Shown here piece after piece: positions 32,701 through 44,755 of a stretch of 64,000 nt of DNA. Within the stretch, counting starts at the first letter, position 1. The number at the start of each line of letters is the position of its first letter. The translations under genes and the position numbers were made by a program. Below the pieces are notes generated by a model. That model was not told the DNA's origin, did no database searches, and saw nothing but the letters and a program-made list of their open reading frames with translations. The DNA is from Daldinia sp. FL1419. Its lineage: Eukaryota > Ascomycota > Sordariomycetes > Xylariales > Hypoxylaceae. Where the stretch lies: contig MU623429.1 of NCBI GenBank assembly GCA_025201765.1, positions 1 through 64,000 of the forward strand, given 5' to 3'.

Positions 32701-33627
32701 ACCAAGGGACACAAACGTAAGCGTGGTATTATCGAGGAAGAAGACGTAGAAGAAGGCGAGTATCGCCCTGGTACCGATTCCCAGGATGACGTGATGAGAG
32801 ACGTTGGCGAGGGTTCGCCCACGCGCAAGCCGTCGCGCTTGAGAAAGCGGCTGGGAGTACCCCCAAGAGCTAGGAAGAGCTTTCCGGCCCCAGTTGCTAG
32901 GCACGAGGAAACTGATGATGGGTTGGATGAAGGCAATGACCTTGAGTTAACGCCGAAACGGCAGCGTAAGAAGCCACGAAGACTACTTGAAGACGCCACA
33001 CTTGAGGAAATCGAGGAAATTGACAAAGCTTTAGTAGCTGAGAATAAGCCCATAACAACACCGAAGCGTCGTGGCAGAAAGCCAAATCACGTCAAAGAGA
33101 GAGAAGCGCGAGAAAGGGAGGCACGAGAAAAGGAGATGCGGGAGAAAGAAATGCGTGCAAAGGAGGCAAACATCGAGGCTAAAGGGGGCCAAGGGGACAC
33201 GGTTGTCATAGGAGGCGCGCAGAATACCGGCCAGCGTAGCGCGTCAGGCAGTGGTCAAGGAAGCAGCCGTTTCAAGCATACAGCAGCTAGGCTCGAGCCC
33301 GACTCCGACTCTGGTGGCGGCGAAGAATCCCCGTCCGTGGCGCGAACCCGACGACAGGCCAAAGACATGGTAGAGTCCAGCCCGTTATCAACGCCGGACT
33401 CACGTATTATGTACCCCGGGCTCGACTTATCCGACTCGGATATTCGACCCATATCTAGAAGAGGACGCACGAGAAAAGGCGCGAGTGGAGACGACGAGTA
33501 TAATGGTGGGAGTTGGAACGATAGTGATGGGGTTAGACATGCGGGTGCGGGCACGGATGATAGCGACGATGATTTGCCGGTTGATCGCTCGCGGAATAGG
33601 CGGAGACCGGCTCGGTACGATGATTAA
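29784..33627 (+). CDS. KMT6: Histone H3K27 methyltransferase KMT6 / E(z)-type (PRC2 catalytic subunit), 1250 aa
   Basis: Catalytic subunit of Polycomb repressive complex 2, which trimethylates H3 lysine 27 and silences facultative heterochromatin. Exons: 29784-30455 and 30547-33627. The 91-nt intron has donor GTTCGT and acceptor CATAG, joining as IKYK-QFGHGRSGKQ in phase. The first 150 residues are a disordered Pro/Gln/Ser-rich region. A Cys-rich CXC pre-SET domain follows (about 621-720: CFDPCNHEGPC, CRCVQNRLMCERFCRC, CIQLNRECDPVLC). The SET domain spans about 733-855, with SKIAGYGLFA, the cofactor-binding NHQETNCN near 814, and ELFFHYGE. After it come four RKPG units near residues 896-915, giving AT-hook-like basic repeats, and a charged tail of about 330 residues ending RRPARYDD. 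CXC directly before SET separates it from other SET families. Confidence 0.93.
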
Positions 33628-35267
33628 AGTCGTCTAGTCTGGGGATATTAATAGGTACCTACCTAACGTTATTCGATTTTTTACCGCCCAACTAGTCTCG
33701 AAGATTAGTTATTTCCATCCGGAAATTCAGCTTGGTTCGGTTCGGTCCTATTTTCCCCTGTCCCATATACCAACCTAGTATTTATTAGCTAGCTAGCTAG
33801 CTAGCCCCCAAGGAAACGACGTATGATAGTTTATGGGCGGGCCAGTCGCGAGATGGTCTGAGTCTGATTTTCCGTTAGCTACGGGGTTCTTAGGTAGGTA
33901 GGTAGGTAGATTAGTTGCGCTTAAGAATAAGTGGTATAGTAATTTGACGATGCATTTCGAACTCGAACTTGGCGTTGACGATGGATATATATGCTTGCTT
34001 GCTTGCTTATGGTTTTGGTGTTGTAGATGGGTATGAAGACGTAGCTGCAGGGACTTGTTCCTGTATTTTACCTTTGCTCGCGTGTGTCATCCTAAAGTCG
34101 TACAAGCCTCTATACCTAGTCTATACCCCTTTATTTAGTCTCTTGACTTATCCAGTTACCTGGTAGGTAGATAGGTACCTAAGATAAGAAGTCAAGCTCA
34201 TCCACCCCCTTAACTCGTAAATTCGATCTCGTTACTATGCTGATGTAAATTTCTCAACCTACGGTACTTATTACACGTCTCGAAACTACCACACTAAGTA
34301 TAGGATAGACAGCACATACGCAAACGTTTACGGATCTGTATATTTTACATAACGAATGCCGGGCTATGTGTAGTATAACTGAACGGAGAACATATATCAA
34401 AGCCGCGTAAATCAGCACAGCGAATTCATAGACGCAGTAACATCTCCTACATCTGGGTACATCTACTCACCACCAACAGCACATCACCTATCTCAAACCA
34501 TATCCATAACACCAACACGTCATCTTAAACACAACAAAACCATCCACGTCTTCATTAACTACCTAACCTAGTAATTTGCTTGCTTTACTTTACTTTGCTT
34601 TGCTTTGCTTTGCCGGCTCGGGAAACCAATAGGGTTGGCCCCCCTCCTTTTGAAATGACCAAATGCGTGGACTCCGAGCATCCTCATTCCTAGTAATTAA
34701 CCTTAACCGAAAAACCCCTTGATACTAGTACATGATAACATCAAGGACTATAAAGTAATAACGCGCCATCCAAGCCACCCGTTCCTTTCCTTTCCCTTCC
34801 TAGAAAACATGGTGAGGAATCTGATTCCTTCTCCAGTCACTCCCCGCGTAACCGCCGAGGGGTTAGATAAATAGATAGATAAATAGTAGACTTCCCAGGC
34901 TCCAGTTTTCCACAGTTGTTTCTTGAGCAAAGCCGTTTCTGGCTTACTCTCATTTGCAAGGATTGCTACACCCTCGCCTCCCATTCCCACGGCATAAGCT
35001 ACCTTAAGGTTTGGTTGACCGGGCTAAGTTCGACTTTGGCGTCAGGGCTTGCCGCTAAACTCCGTCTCTTTCATTCATACGCTGCATTTGTTGATCATCT
35101 TCTCAGCAGTGTCATGATTCGAAGCAAGAGAAGGCCCCTAGGCGTAAGGATGCATCTCTGGTCCATACTTTAACCCTTAGGGTTCTTCGACTCGTTTCTA
35201 TGTGAAATGAATTCACCGATGATTACTTCTTGAAGGTCTCCTTTTACGAAGATCTTCAGAGAAGAAT
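33628..35267. other. Intergenic between convergent KMT6 and PPZ genes
   Basis: No gene recognised. It contains AGGTACCTACCTAA at about 33652, a TAGC tetramer array at 33786-33805, TAGGTAGGTAGGTAGGTAG at 33891-33909, a GCTTG array near 33992-34008, and a CTTTA/CTTTG pentamer array at 34576-34613. The frames here overlap on both strands and look random. Confidence 0.4.
34576..34613. repeat. Pentamer microsatellite (CTTTA/CTTTG)n
   Basis: TTGCTTG, then CTTTA twice, then CTTTG four times in direct order. This is slippage-type repeat DNA between two convergent genes. Confidence 0.8.
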
Positions 35268-36984
35268 TTATACGCTCTGGGGGTATACGTTTGCCGGCTA
35301 ATAAAGAAAAGTGTCAGTCGTAAGGGCAACTCGTCTAAGAAAGATCTTGGAATGTGACCTATCACATACCGGACTGTTCAGCATGTTGTTACGCTTGTTT
35401 CGGCCTTTCTTAATATGACTCTTAAGCGCAGAGGAATCAAGTGGCTTCAGAAGTTCGAAACTGCATAAGAGCTCTGCAGACACAGACATGACAGCTCCCC
35501 AGTTATCAAATTCGCCACAGTACTAGCACAGATAGTTAGCATTATAGTATCACAGACAGGTAAGGGGACCTTACGTTTGGCGCGCTAAAGACAGTGACTA
35601 AAACTCTGTCGTTAAAAAACTCGTAGCCGTCCTCGACGACCATATGCGCTCGACAGACAAGATCGAAGTCGTGGGTCGCTAAGAATTCGGTAATGACCCT
35701 CTTACCAAAGCAGTAGCTAACACCTCTTTCGTTGGCCTCCCAATCTGCTTCCATGTCGGCGGGGTCGGACCATAGTAGGTCATTGAGGAGACCGTAATCA
35801 GGGACATCGGTAGGGCGAGCAATGTTGCGGATGTCGTCCATATGGCTAAGGGCTGGAGACAGACCGCCATGAACACAAAATATCTTCCCTGCGACGATAG
35901 CTGCGATCGGAAGTGTGTTAAAGCAGTCAATGAACGTCTTCCAAATCTTCACGTTGCACCTTCTCTTGCATTCGTCGTAAAACCCATAGACCCTCGTAAC
36001 GTTGGCACACTCGTGATTTCCCCTTAGGAGGAAGAAATTCTCGGGGTACTTGAGCTTATAGCATAGCAAAAGTAAGATCGTCTCCAAGGACTGCTTGCCT
36101 CGATCAACATAGTCTCCAAGGAAAAGATAGTTCGCACTCGGCGGAAATCCGCACATCTCAAACATTCGAATCAGGTCGGTGTACTGGCCGTGAACATCAC
36201 CAACTATCTTGACCGGCGCATCGAGCTCCAGTAGCGCGGGCTGGGATAGAAAGCATTCTCGTACTCTCTGACAGATGGCAACAATCTCGGCATTCTTGAG
36301 ACATACACTCTTGGTCACTTTGCCGGCGTATGCAGCATCCAAAAGCCGCTTAATGAAATCGTCAAGGTCAATATCCTTGATGTCACTCATGGCAACTCCA
36401 GCGGGCGAGTCATCCTTCGAAGGAGTTCCCGGCAGAGATATGATAGGGTTAATAGTATTCTCCTTCTTCACTAGGATAGGTGCTCCAGGCTGTTGCTGTA
36501 TATGTGGGTTTGGGTTCACGACACCGGTAGGCGGTTGGTCGGATACGTGGTCCACCTCACCAGAAGCTTGAGCAGCGTATATGTCGCCATGGCCAGCCCT
36601 AATGGAGGCGGATTGGACGGGAGAAGGAGGTGGTTGGTTATCATCCAGGTGGGGGTTGCTCATGTCTGGTGATCGCGGGGATGACGGCGAAGTGACCGAG
36701 TCAGCGCGGCCAGTCCTCGATTTACCGCTCCGCGCAGATTTGACAGAGGCCGCGTCCGATTTGTCTCCGACGGCATCTCCATTAGATATGATCGCCGAGC
36801 TTCGTGGACTGTCCGTCTTCCCACCACCAGGAATTTTCGATCGGAGGTTTTTAAATGAACGGGTAGAATCCTTGGTCTCCGATTTTCCGAAGGAGGGATA
36901 CGATTGCAAGTTTTCGGCGCGGTCTCCGGAGCCTGCGCCTGAGCCCTTGGAGCTTCCCCCCTCTTTGGACGTTGAGTTTCCCAT
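35268..36984 (-). CDS. PPZ1: Ser/Thr protein phosphatase PP-Z (Ppz1-type), 530 aa
   Basis: Fungal-specific PP1-like phosphatase involved in salt, pH and cell-wall homeostasis. Exons: 36984-35575, 35522-35370 and 35297-35268, all phase 0, with donors GTAAGG and GTATGT and acceptors CTAG and TTAG. The last exon is only 30 nt and encodes PANVYPQSV. The start is placed at ATG 36984 because MGNSTSKEGG carries the N-myristoylation Gly expected for Ppz proteins; the frame stays open upstream to 37110. The N-terminal half (about 215 residues) is Ser/Gly/Pro-rich and disordered. The catalytic half has all metal and active-site motifs: GDVHGQ, GDYVDRG, LRGNHEC, HGGLSP, and SAPNYCGEFDN across the first splice junction. 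Long N-terminus plus PP1-type core separates it from PP1 itself. Confidence 0.93.
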
Positions 36985-39121
36985 CGTCTCGTGCCCAGTA
37001 TTGACAATATATTCGGCGAATATCAGACCAGTCTTACGATGTACAACTTTTTTTTCGATTGGTAATCTACGTCGAAATAGAAAGCAGGAATAGGAAGCCC
37101 AGGCGCCCACCGATATGTCGGTCGTGGATTAACGACGGGCTGGATAATATTCTTCGTCAATGTCCAACTCGCTGCTAGGGAGGATGAAATAAACGGTCAA
37201 GGACAGAGAGAAGGAGGGCGGCGGAGGAAGTGGGAGCCGTTTTGTTCTCCGTCTTTGTAGCTAAGGCGTAGAGTGAGCGCCAGTCTTTCGTAGGTATCGG
37301 GGAGTTGCGGGAGAAGACGACGAGGTGGAGGATTGGGTACGATACTGTCGCAATCAAACGGAGACGTCGGGAACGAAGGTAGGACTAGTAGCGTTGCGTA
37401 AGAGGCTATATTGGCGTGGCTGTGGCCGGAGATAATGTAATTAATCTAGATTGTAGGTCGGAAGAATCAGCGACGGGGCCCATGCGGATTAAAGTTGTAC
37501 ATGTATGAGGGTCGGCAGTTGATCAGTCGAGCCCGGCGGGGGTTTGAAGCTGGGGAACTTGATTGCAACTCTTTGGGTAGTTTAGGTAGGTAGTAAGGGT
37601 AGTAAGGGTGGTAAGGGTAGTGAGGTAGACCGGGGAGTTGCGGAGGAGGGAGAGGATGAGGTAAGAGATGTGCGAAGGGAAGGACAAGTTGATAATGATG
37701 ACGATCGCGAAGGTTTGGGGCCGTCTAGTATTATTTTGGTCCGTCTAATAAATTTTCTTTCCCCTTTTCTCCTCTCTTTTTGGGGGTAATACATACACCA
37801 AAGCAAAAGAAAAATGCGGGGAGAAGCTGTTCGTATGCTTCGTTTGAGATGCGGCGAACGGTGATGAGTAAGGTTGAAAAAAAGGAAGATAAGACATGGG
37901 ACATAAACCCAAGAGAAGGGCCCTGGGGCCAAGGAAGAAGGTCAGAAGAACGTGCTAGACTCTAGTGGAGCCTTTGGTAGCGGCGCCAAGCAACGAGGGT
38001 TGCCGTCTCACCGTACATATAATACGGTATTTAGGGTAGTATATACATGCGTGTAGATGGATGCGTTTGTACGTGTATGGATGCGTTTAAAGAAAAGTAT
38101 GGGGATATGTACGAATGATGTATGACCACCTCTTAACTATATGTAGGTAAGTAAGTAGGTAAAGTAAGTTGAACTAGGGTAGGGTAGTGATATGTAGGAG
38201 GTATGCGAGTATGTATAGGATGTATAATGTGTACGACTATAATTATAGGTATGCACCTAGGTCCATATGTATGCTGGGTATTGTACAGGTAGTGCTAGTG
38301 GTATGCTGGCGGTATGTATGCTGGGTAGGCAGGTTGTATGTATGTAGGTGCTTGATCTACTTAAGGCTAGGTAGGTAGGTAGGTAGAAGTACTAAGGTTC
38401 TAGGTACCTACGTAACCTAATGTAGAAAAAGGCATAGAAGAATGAATAGAATTAAATACTATGTACAGAAAAACGTCACCTACCTAACATATGGAGAAAA
38501 AAAATAGTAGCCCGATCGGATCGTTATACAACATCAGGATATGCGCTAAGTCCCAAGTTGTTAAGTCGCCCAGAGTCGCAAGGTTCGCCTTTTTTTCCTT
38601 TCTTTTTTTTTTTAGTTTTCTGTGCGCGCGAAGAGCGTGTATGTGCGTAGGACGAGGGGCACGTCCCGCCGTAACTACTTGTCAATCCAGGTTCCAAGGT
38701 CCAAGGTTTTGGAATCCCAATCCGTGGTGATGGTGACGACAAGTGTCGGGCTATATTAGCCTAACAGTCGCTATATATAATTTGTAAACCAGCAATAAAA
38801 AGACAGTCGCTTTATTCAGGGGAGCTTTCCGGTTGTGTGCACTCAAAGGAGAAAGCTGGTTGGATCGAGGTTGGACAATGGATGCAACACGTTGGAATTT
38901 TGGGCTTCGTGATAAGTTGGAAAGAAAGGGGTGAATGGGGTAAAGTTGTAAAAGGGAAGAATAAATAGGCAAGAATAAATAGGCAAGAGAGAGCAATTCG
39001 CGTGAGTATCAAGATTGTTCAAATATATGTACCAAATAAACGAATAGGAACATTTAGATGGGAGGGAAGTTGCAGTGGACATTGGACAGATCATGGATGG
39101 AAAAAAAATTGCAAAAACGCA

Positions 39122-39173
39122 AAGTGCCCAGAGATGCCCAGGTGCCCAGGTGCCCAGATGTCCAAATGCCCAG
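39122..39173. repeat. Short tandem repeat, GTGCCCAGATGC-type
   Basis: Five to six imperfect 8-12 nt units built on the word GCCCAG (AGTGCCCAGAGATGCCCAGG and onward). Unit length varies. It lies in non-coding sequence. Confidence 0.7.
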
Positions 39174-39717
39174 AAAATGGCAACTATCCTGAGGTGATTA
39201 CCTTACCGGTGGTGACTTCTCGTATGGAAACTACCTCAAGGTGGTTACTTGATTCCGTCTTATTATTCATTATCTACTAGTGTGTAACTACTATTAACTA
39301 CTAACCTACATGTGTAACTACCCTGAATACACAATCTCTTGTGTTATTCCTGTCTTAATTCTTAGTTGGGAGCCGCTGTTTCCCACTTCGAATGGTCTGC
39401 AACACTGGACTGACGGTGGGTCACCTTGCATCTACGAAGCAAGCTTAGTGGAAGAAAAAGAAAAAAACGTACATGTTGGATTGTATTGTACCTTGCCTTC
39501 CAGACCGCTACCCAGTATGTGATCTTTGGCGGGGCACCTTTTTCGTTCCGGCTCGAGTCAAGTTGTTTAGAGGTTACCCAACTCCATATTCTTTATGTAT
39601 ATCGCATGTATAAGAGTGGATTCCTTGCTCCTACTGGTAACAAAGGAACCTCGGAGTTGTCGGTTATTTGATCAAAGAGAGCAAATAATTAATTGTTCGT
39701 GTGGGGTTGAGTTGATC

Positions 39718-39785
39718 AACCTCGACGATAATACGTCCGTCTCGACGGACCAACATGCCAGGTACGGTAGGAGGTCAGGCATTTG

Positions 39786-39838
<53 letters not shown>

Positions 39839-39955
39839 CGGGCGGGCGGAGGGGGGGGGCGGGNNNNNNNNNNGGTTTTTTTTTTAAACCTCGCCTTTAT
39901 TACTTCCGTCACGACGGACCAAATTCCCTGTTACGGTTGGTGTTAAGGAATTTGC
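39718..39955. other. Scaffold gap flanked by a degraded duplicate of the same sequence
   Basis: Ten N bases lie at 39864-39873. On the left, a run of about 50 G starts at 39787 and passes into GGGCGGGCGG. On the right, a T run and, from 39956, about 21 C. The 69 nt before the G run (39718-39786) align without any gap to the 69 nt at 39887-39955, with 53 of 69 positions equal by my count; both begin AACCTCG and end ATTTGC or ATTTGC-like. Most differences put T in the right copy. The likeliest reading is one genomic segment seen twice through poor reads around a G/C homopolymer, not a biological repeat. Confidence 0.75.
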
Positions 39956-41041
39956 CCCCCCCCCCCCCCCCCCCCCGCCTCCCTCCCACTCACAACTTAC
40001 AACTTACAACTTATATACAAACGGTTATATATGGGTCGTATATGGTGCCCAAGACCTCGCAGAAATTAGATGATAGTTACGGACGGACAACTTCGAATGG
40101 GACGACAGAGCGGGAATTCCAAGTAGATCAAGGTGACATGCAGACGGGATGCAGGCGGGAGCAATCTATTAAAATTTACTAAACTTCCAATGAGAAGGAG
40201 TAAATCCCGTCGATCAGGCAACGCGATGGCACCTACTGCAAAGATCTCATCTGTCGAGCCCGGCTTTTGTTCGTTACTTTGACATGTATTGCCTAAACCG
40301 GACAACAGTGGTTGATTCTCGAGGTCCGATAGGTACAATCACCTAATCACCTTAATCATCCATGCGTTTATTTGGGTTGCTGACCGTTTCTTTTTTTGCA
40401 TACCTCTTAGGAAAAAAAATATAGTTCGTATCTCTCCACAACTTCCAAGGGTAGCAAACCTCGACATCACGATCCTTGGCAGTGGCGACTTTGGGCAACC
40501 CGGTAACATCGGTAGCATCGACGCATCATAAGCACTCATCGTAATATTTTCGACCGTCTTGGCTTCGGCTTGTCAGGTCTGCTTACTTGGCACTTATCAT
40601 TCTAACTTAGGCTGTCGTTTCTATTGGAGTCTGCTGAAAGCTTGACACTGCAATTAATACCGGCATCGTGGCAGCTGCATACACGCCAGGCCGCCAGCAA
40701 GTCTAGATTGATTAGCCAAGAGCGCGTCCTATGTTAGTTGCACCTAATAACTATCCCTCCATAAAGATAAGTAAGAGTCCAATAGGAATCTGTTGCGTTA
40801 GGTTGTTTCGCGTGTCACAAAATCATTAGATATTTATATCGTACGCGATATAATACTATAAGAATACATCAACCTGCCGCTTAATCCGAAATTTTCAAGC
40901 ATCCTTCATGTATCACTGGTATGCATGCGATAGCTCAACTAGCTCAACGGCAAGGAACCGGGACAATTCATCATGACTTCGGCGTGAGCTGCTCCTGCTC
41001 CTGCTCCGGCAACGGAAGGATAGGTCTTTAAGTGTTGATAG

Positions 41042-41182
41042 CGCACGGGCGTCCTGAGGTATTACCGTGTCGGGTTTAACGACGCTACGAGCCTTACGCT
41101 CTCAACACTTTATGAGTCTATGCCTCACTTCTTCTACATCTTCCGTCATCAGGCCATCGTGGCAGCAGTCAGATCCTTCGAG
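41042..41182 (+). other. Exon-like open fragment, identity unknown
   Basis: A 47-codon open stretch is flanked exactly by an acceptor-like GATAG (ends 41041) and a donor-like GTATGT (from 41183), with a GACTAA branch-like word and TTACAG acceptor about 50 nt further on. The peptide includes FNDATSLTLSTLYESMPHFF and YIFRHQAIVAAVRSF, which looks helical and protein-like. No flanking exon continues it in frame, so it may be a relic of a lost gene. I do not recognise it. Confidence 0.2.
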
Positions 41183-43684
41183 GTATGTTGATTGGATCGT
41201 CGGGTATGGCGACTAAGTCTAAAAGTATTACAGCAGCCGCAACGGGGAGATACAACCTGACAGCCTGACAGTTTCTGCATCGAGAAGCTCATTGACGGAT
41301 GATTAGATCACAGCGAAGAGGTGAGGTGGCTTCGGCACGTTGATGCCATCGCCCATACCCGCAAACGGCTCCGATGTGACCCGGTCCGTTGGTGTATTCC
41401 GGATCGGGCAAGGTCGAAGCCGAAATTCTAGAACCCTTCCACCTTTTAACCACAACAGATAGGGCTGAGGAGTTCGTATCTCCCGACCTAAGGTCCTTTT
41501 TCGGTTCCGGAAGCCGAGTACGTAAAGAGGGACTGTCTATATAAAAATGCGGTCGCCCGAAGAATTTGTTTGCTTGCTTCAAACCTAAAGGGCGCAAAAA
41601 TGGGTTTTTAGCCAGGTTCTTAGAGGGGTACGTATACTATCTGTTGCTAGCCACAATGTGGAGCACTTGAGCTTCCTATTTTTAGGACCTCCTCGCGATC
41701 TGCCCCGCGACCTACCCTAGCGAGACTAGCTGGGTCCCGCCAAGGACCACTAACCAACCCAGCCACATCTAAAGAGCTGATAGGCCTGGTAAGGATAACA
41801 ACAAAAGTAATGGTTCTGGCTGGATGCTGCGTCAATAGCCTTTTGCACCGGTTTCAATTATGTTGTACTTTTTCGAATCCCCCTTTCAATCCTTCTAGTT
41901 TCCATTCCCAACGACACCATCCTCATTTGTTCTTATGCTAGGAATCCTGTAATCTAGGTTTTCATATCGTGTTTGCTACTTCTCTATTTCTCTTGTTCTT
42001 TTCGAAGTGTGAAATGCTTCTTTAATTTCAACGAGTTACTGGGCTTAGCTTACATGTCTTATCTGTTCCGAGTCTTCATAATGACATGATGTCTTAGCAT
42101 GGTGGAGAGCAAAAGACAAGACGCGTCAAGGGCATCGCCTCATCAAGAACCCTTGTTGTGTCGACGCCACACTGCCCACGTATTCGAACACGCGGGACGC
42201 ACGCAACAATATCCCCATGCTGAAGAAATCGATCTTCACGGGGGACCACTAGCCACACGCCGATCAGCATTTCTAACCTTGAGCAAGCCCAGCAAGCCCA
42301 GCAAGCTTAGAATACCTACCACTGTAAATACGTAAAAGGCCTGAATACGTAAAATGGCTTTTCTTACGACATTCTACACTACGCGGCCCTGTCCGCTTTA
42401 TGCCTCTGAATAACTCTTCTTTTTTTGATTCACTACGTCAAGATGCACCCCCCGAAAAAACCATGTATGATTGCTGCGACAGACAAACGAAATGTTTCCC
42501 GTCCGTATGTAGATCCTTGTGTTTTACATGATTTCTCCCGCATCGTATCAAATACAGCGTACCTGATCCTAAATGTTGCCGGACTACCGGTGCTACTACC
42601 TAATATGCAACCTCTATGTGATGGAGTCGTAGTATGGCAATACAGCGTATCTGCGGGAGTTTGAGGTTTGCTGGGGGGCCCTAGTTCAAAATCGCTTGAC
42701 CCGGAATTGCGATTTGCCTAACCGGTGGCTCTGTAGCGAAATGGTAGCGTAGTTTATCCCATTCCAGCTGCTGCAATCATGCCTTGTCCGACTGATCTAA
42801 TATTATGAAACTAGCGTCTCTGATGCTTGAGGTGCTTTTAATGTAACACCCTGTATAAAAAATAAAAATAAATTTAATTTTTAAAAACCATCCTGACTGA
42901 AGAGAAGAAAACGTTGGGCATAAATGATAGGGAATGATCTTCAGCAAATATTCGTGATTTGATTCTCCTACGATACAGCACTACAACTGTCTTGCTTGGG
43001 TACGATTGTGCACTTCGGGTATTAGAGCATGTGGGCAAATGAAGTTACCAAAGTACAATACCTGTCACGGCAATACGGGGTTTTACCCAAATGTCACTTG
43101 TTTTCTTTTTCTCTTTTTCTTAGTGGGGGGAGCATCCCGTATCATTGGTTTACTTCAGCGGGGCTGAGTTATCCTCCCCCTAGTAGCCTAGACCAACTTT
43201 TTAGTGCATAGACCAGATGAGCTGACGTCGACTTTGAAAGGGTCTCCCCCCGCTGCCCGCATTAGAGAAAGGTCGGGAGGGCTGGGTTTGCTGCTAAGGT
43301 GGTGCAGCCCGAAAAAAACTGCGCCACGCTTGCTTAGATTTTGATCAATCAGCTCATTCGAAAGTCCTACTGATCGTCCCTCCCATGCGTAATAAATACA
43401 ACCGTCTTACGCACATTTCCTTTCGGGCGTCTTTTGTTCACGTACTACCGTTACAACTTATTTATTGTCCCAAGCCGTTGCTGGGTCATTTGTTGTTTTA
43501 TCGTACTTTGATTCTTTTATCAACCCATCCGTCCATATAAGCACTTCTATCAACTTTCGTTTTCAGATAGTAGATTAACAGCTTGCACTCGTTGGAGAGA
43601 AGAAGAAAAAAAAAAAAAAACTACAACAATTCCCGAGAATAATAATTCGATTCCCTACGGTCGCATATTAGATTGGTATACATC

Positions 43685-44755
43685 ATGGGTGTTGGCAGAT
43701 ATGTTTGCGTGGCTCTGCCGTTCATATTGACCGTCGGCAGCATCATTTCGATGTTGATCGCCGGTCTCACCGGTGTTACCAACAACGGTTTATTCATTTT
43801 CGAAATCGACACGAGAAATGTTTCTATGGACGCTGCAACCCTTCAGAGTATTATCGGAAACATTAGCAACCCCGACAGCGTCTCGGATCAGATTGACAAT
43901 GCCGTGAACAGCGGTCAGAAGGGTGTTAGCCAAAACATTCACAACCCCATGAACCAGCACATCGGCTCCCGTTCTCCGGCCCCACAAGATGCTTCAGACG
44001 TCTCCGGCATCATCAACGGCATCACCGGAGGTGGCAACATTACCGCCGCCGAGCTTGGTATCGACAAGATTTACCAGTTTACCCTATGGAACTACTGTGC
44101 CACAACCACCGACGGTGCCAAAAACTGCTCCAAGGCCAAGTTCAACTGGGCTGAAGAGGACCTCAACACCTCGTGGGTTGACGAATTCAGCAAGCAGCTC
44201 GGTTCCAACATTACTATCCCTGACGAGGTGAACGACACCTTGAGCACCTTCAAGACCCTCATCAAGTGGACCGAAGTTGTCTACGTTATTGCCATGGTTG
44301 CCCTTGGTCTTGAGTTGGTTGTTGGTCTGTTCACCGCCTGCTCTCGCCTGGTGTCATGCCTAACTTGGGTCATTTCTGGTATCGCTACAGCCTTCGTTAT
44401 CGCCGCTGCATCCATGATGACTGCGCTAGCTGTTATCGTGGTCGGTGTAACGAGGGGCGCCACGTCGAAGTACGGTGGAGACGCCAGCTGGAACAAAAAC
44501 TTCTTGGCCTGCATCTGGATTGGTGTTGCGTTCGCGCTTGGTGCTAGCTTCTTCTGGCTCTTCTCCATCTGCTGCTGCAAGCCTGAGAACCGCCCCTACA
44601 ACCGACGATCGGGCCCTGAGGGCGAGAAGTTCATTCCTAGTGGTTCTTACGCGCCGCTCGGTGAAAACCGCAACTCCGGATACAACTACGGTGCCCCGCA
44701 GCGTGGAGGCGCCCGCTCGGATCTGGCCTACGAGCCCTACTCCCACGCCCATTAA
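43685..44755 (+). CDS. Sur7/PalI-family four-pass membrane protein, 356 aa
   Basis: Members sit in the plasma membrane, many of them in Sur7/eisosome patches, or act in pH sensing (PalI/Rim9). Single exon; ATG at 43685 (ATCATGGGTG), with an in-frame non-ATG stretch just upstream. Four membrane segments are clear: LPFILTVGSIISMLIAGL (about 10-27), VVYVIAMVALGLELVVGLF (about 195), VISGIATAFVIAAASMMTAL (about 222), and FLACIWIGVAFALGASFFWL (about 270). The long first outer loop carries several N-glycosylation sites and YQFTLWNYCATT..NCSKAKFNW, equivalent to the Cys-containing motif of the family. The cytosolic tail is polar (YAPLGENRNSGYNYG). Codon use is C-rich at third positions, unlike the flanking DNA, which suggests high expression. 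Confidence 0.85.
   Translation: MGVGRYVCVALPFILTVGSIISMLIAGLTGVTNNGLFIFEIDTRNVSMDAATLQSIIGNISNPDSVSDQIDNAVNSGQKGVSQNIHNPMNQHIGSRSPAPQDASDVSGIINGITGGGNITAAELGIDKIYQFTLWNYCATTTDGAKNCSKAKFNWAEEDLNTSWVDEFSKQLGSNITIPDEVNDTLSTFKTLIKWTEVVYVIAMVALGLELVVGLFTACSRLVSCLTWVISGIATAFVIAAASMMTALAVIVVGVTRGATSKYGGDASWNKNFLACIWIGVAFALGASFFWLFSICCCKPENRPYNRRSGPEGEKFIPSGSYAPLGENRNSGYNYGAPQRGGARSDLAYEPYSHAH

Larger units (their letters stand above)
36985..43684. other. 6.7 kb without a recognisable gene
   Basis: This is the longest gene-free stretch in the window. The first kilobase is the PPZ promoter and leader. Region 38030-38420 is full of GTATG and TAGGTAGG words. A tandem GTGCCCAG-type repeat lies at 39122-39173. 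Next comes a scaffold gap with flanking homopolymers (39787-39976). An exon-like open segment sits at 41042-41182. A T-rich, short-hairpin region with ACACCCTGTATA at 42846-42857 follows. The final 250 nt (A run at 43605-43620, CAACTT-rich) look like the leader of the next gene. The overlapping short frames in this stretch have no domain I can recognise. Confidence 0.4.

Noticed and set aside
42846..42857. ACACCCTGTATA resembling a mariner-type terminal repeat
   Set aside because: No matching inverted copy or transposase frame was found nearby.
42718..42860. Possible tRNA-derived SINE (TAGCGAAATGG A-box-like word, then A-rich end)
   Set aside because: No B box follows at the right distance and no target-site duplication was seen.
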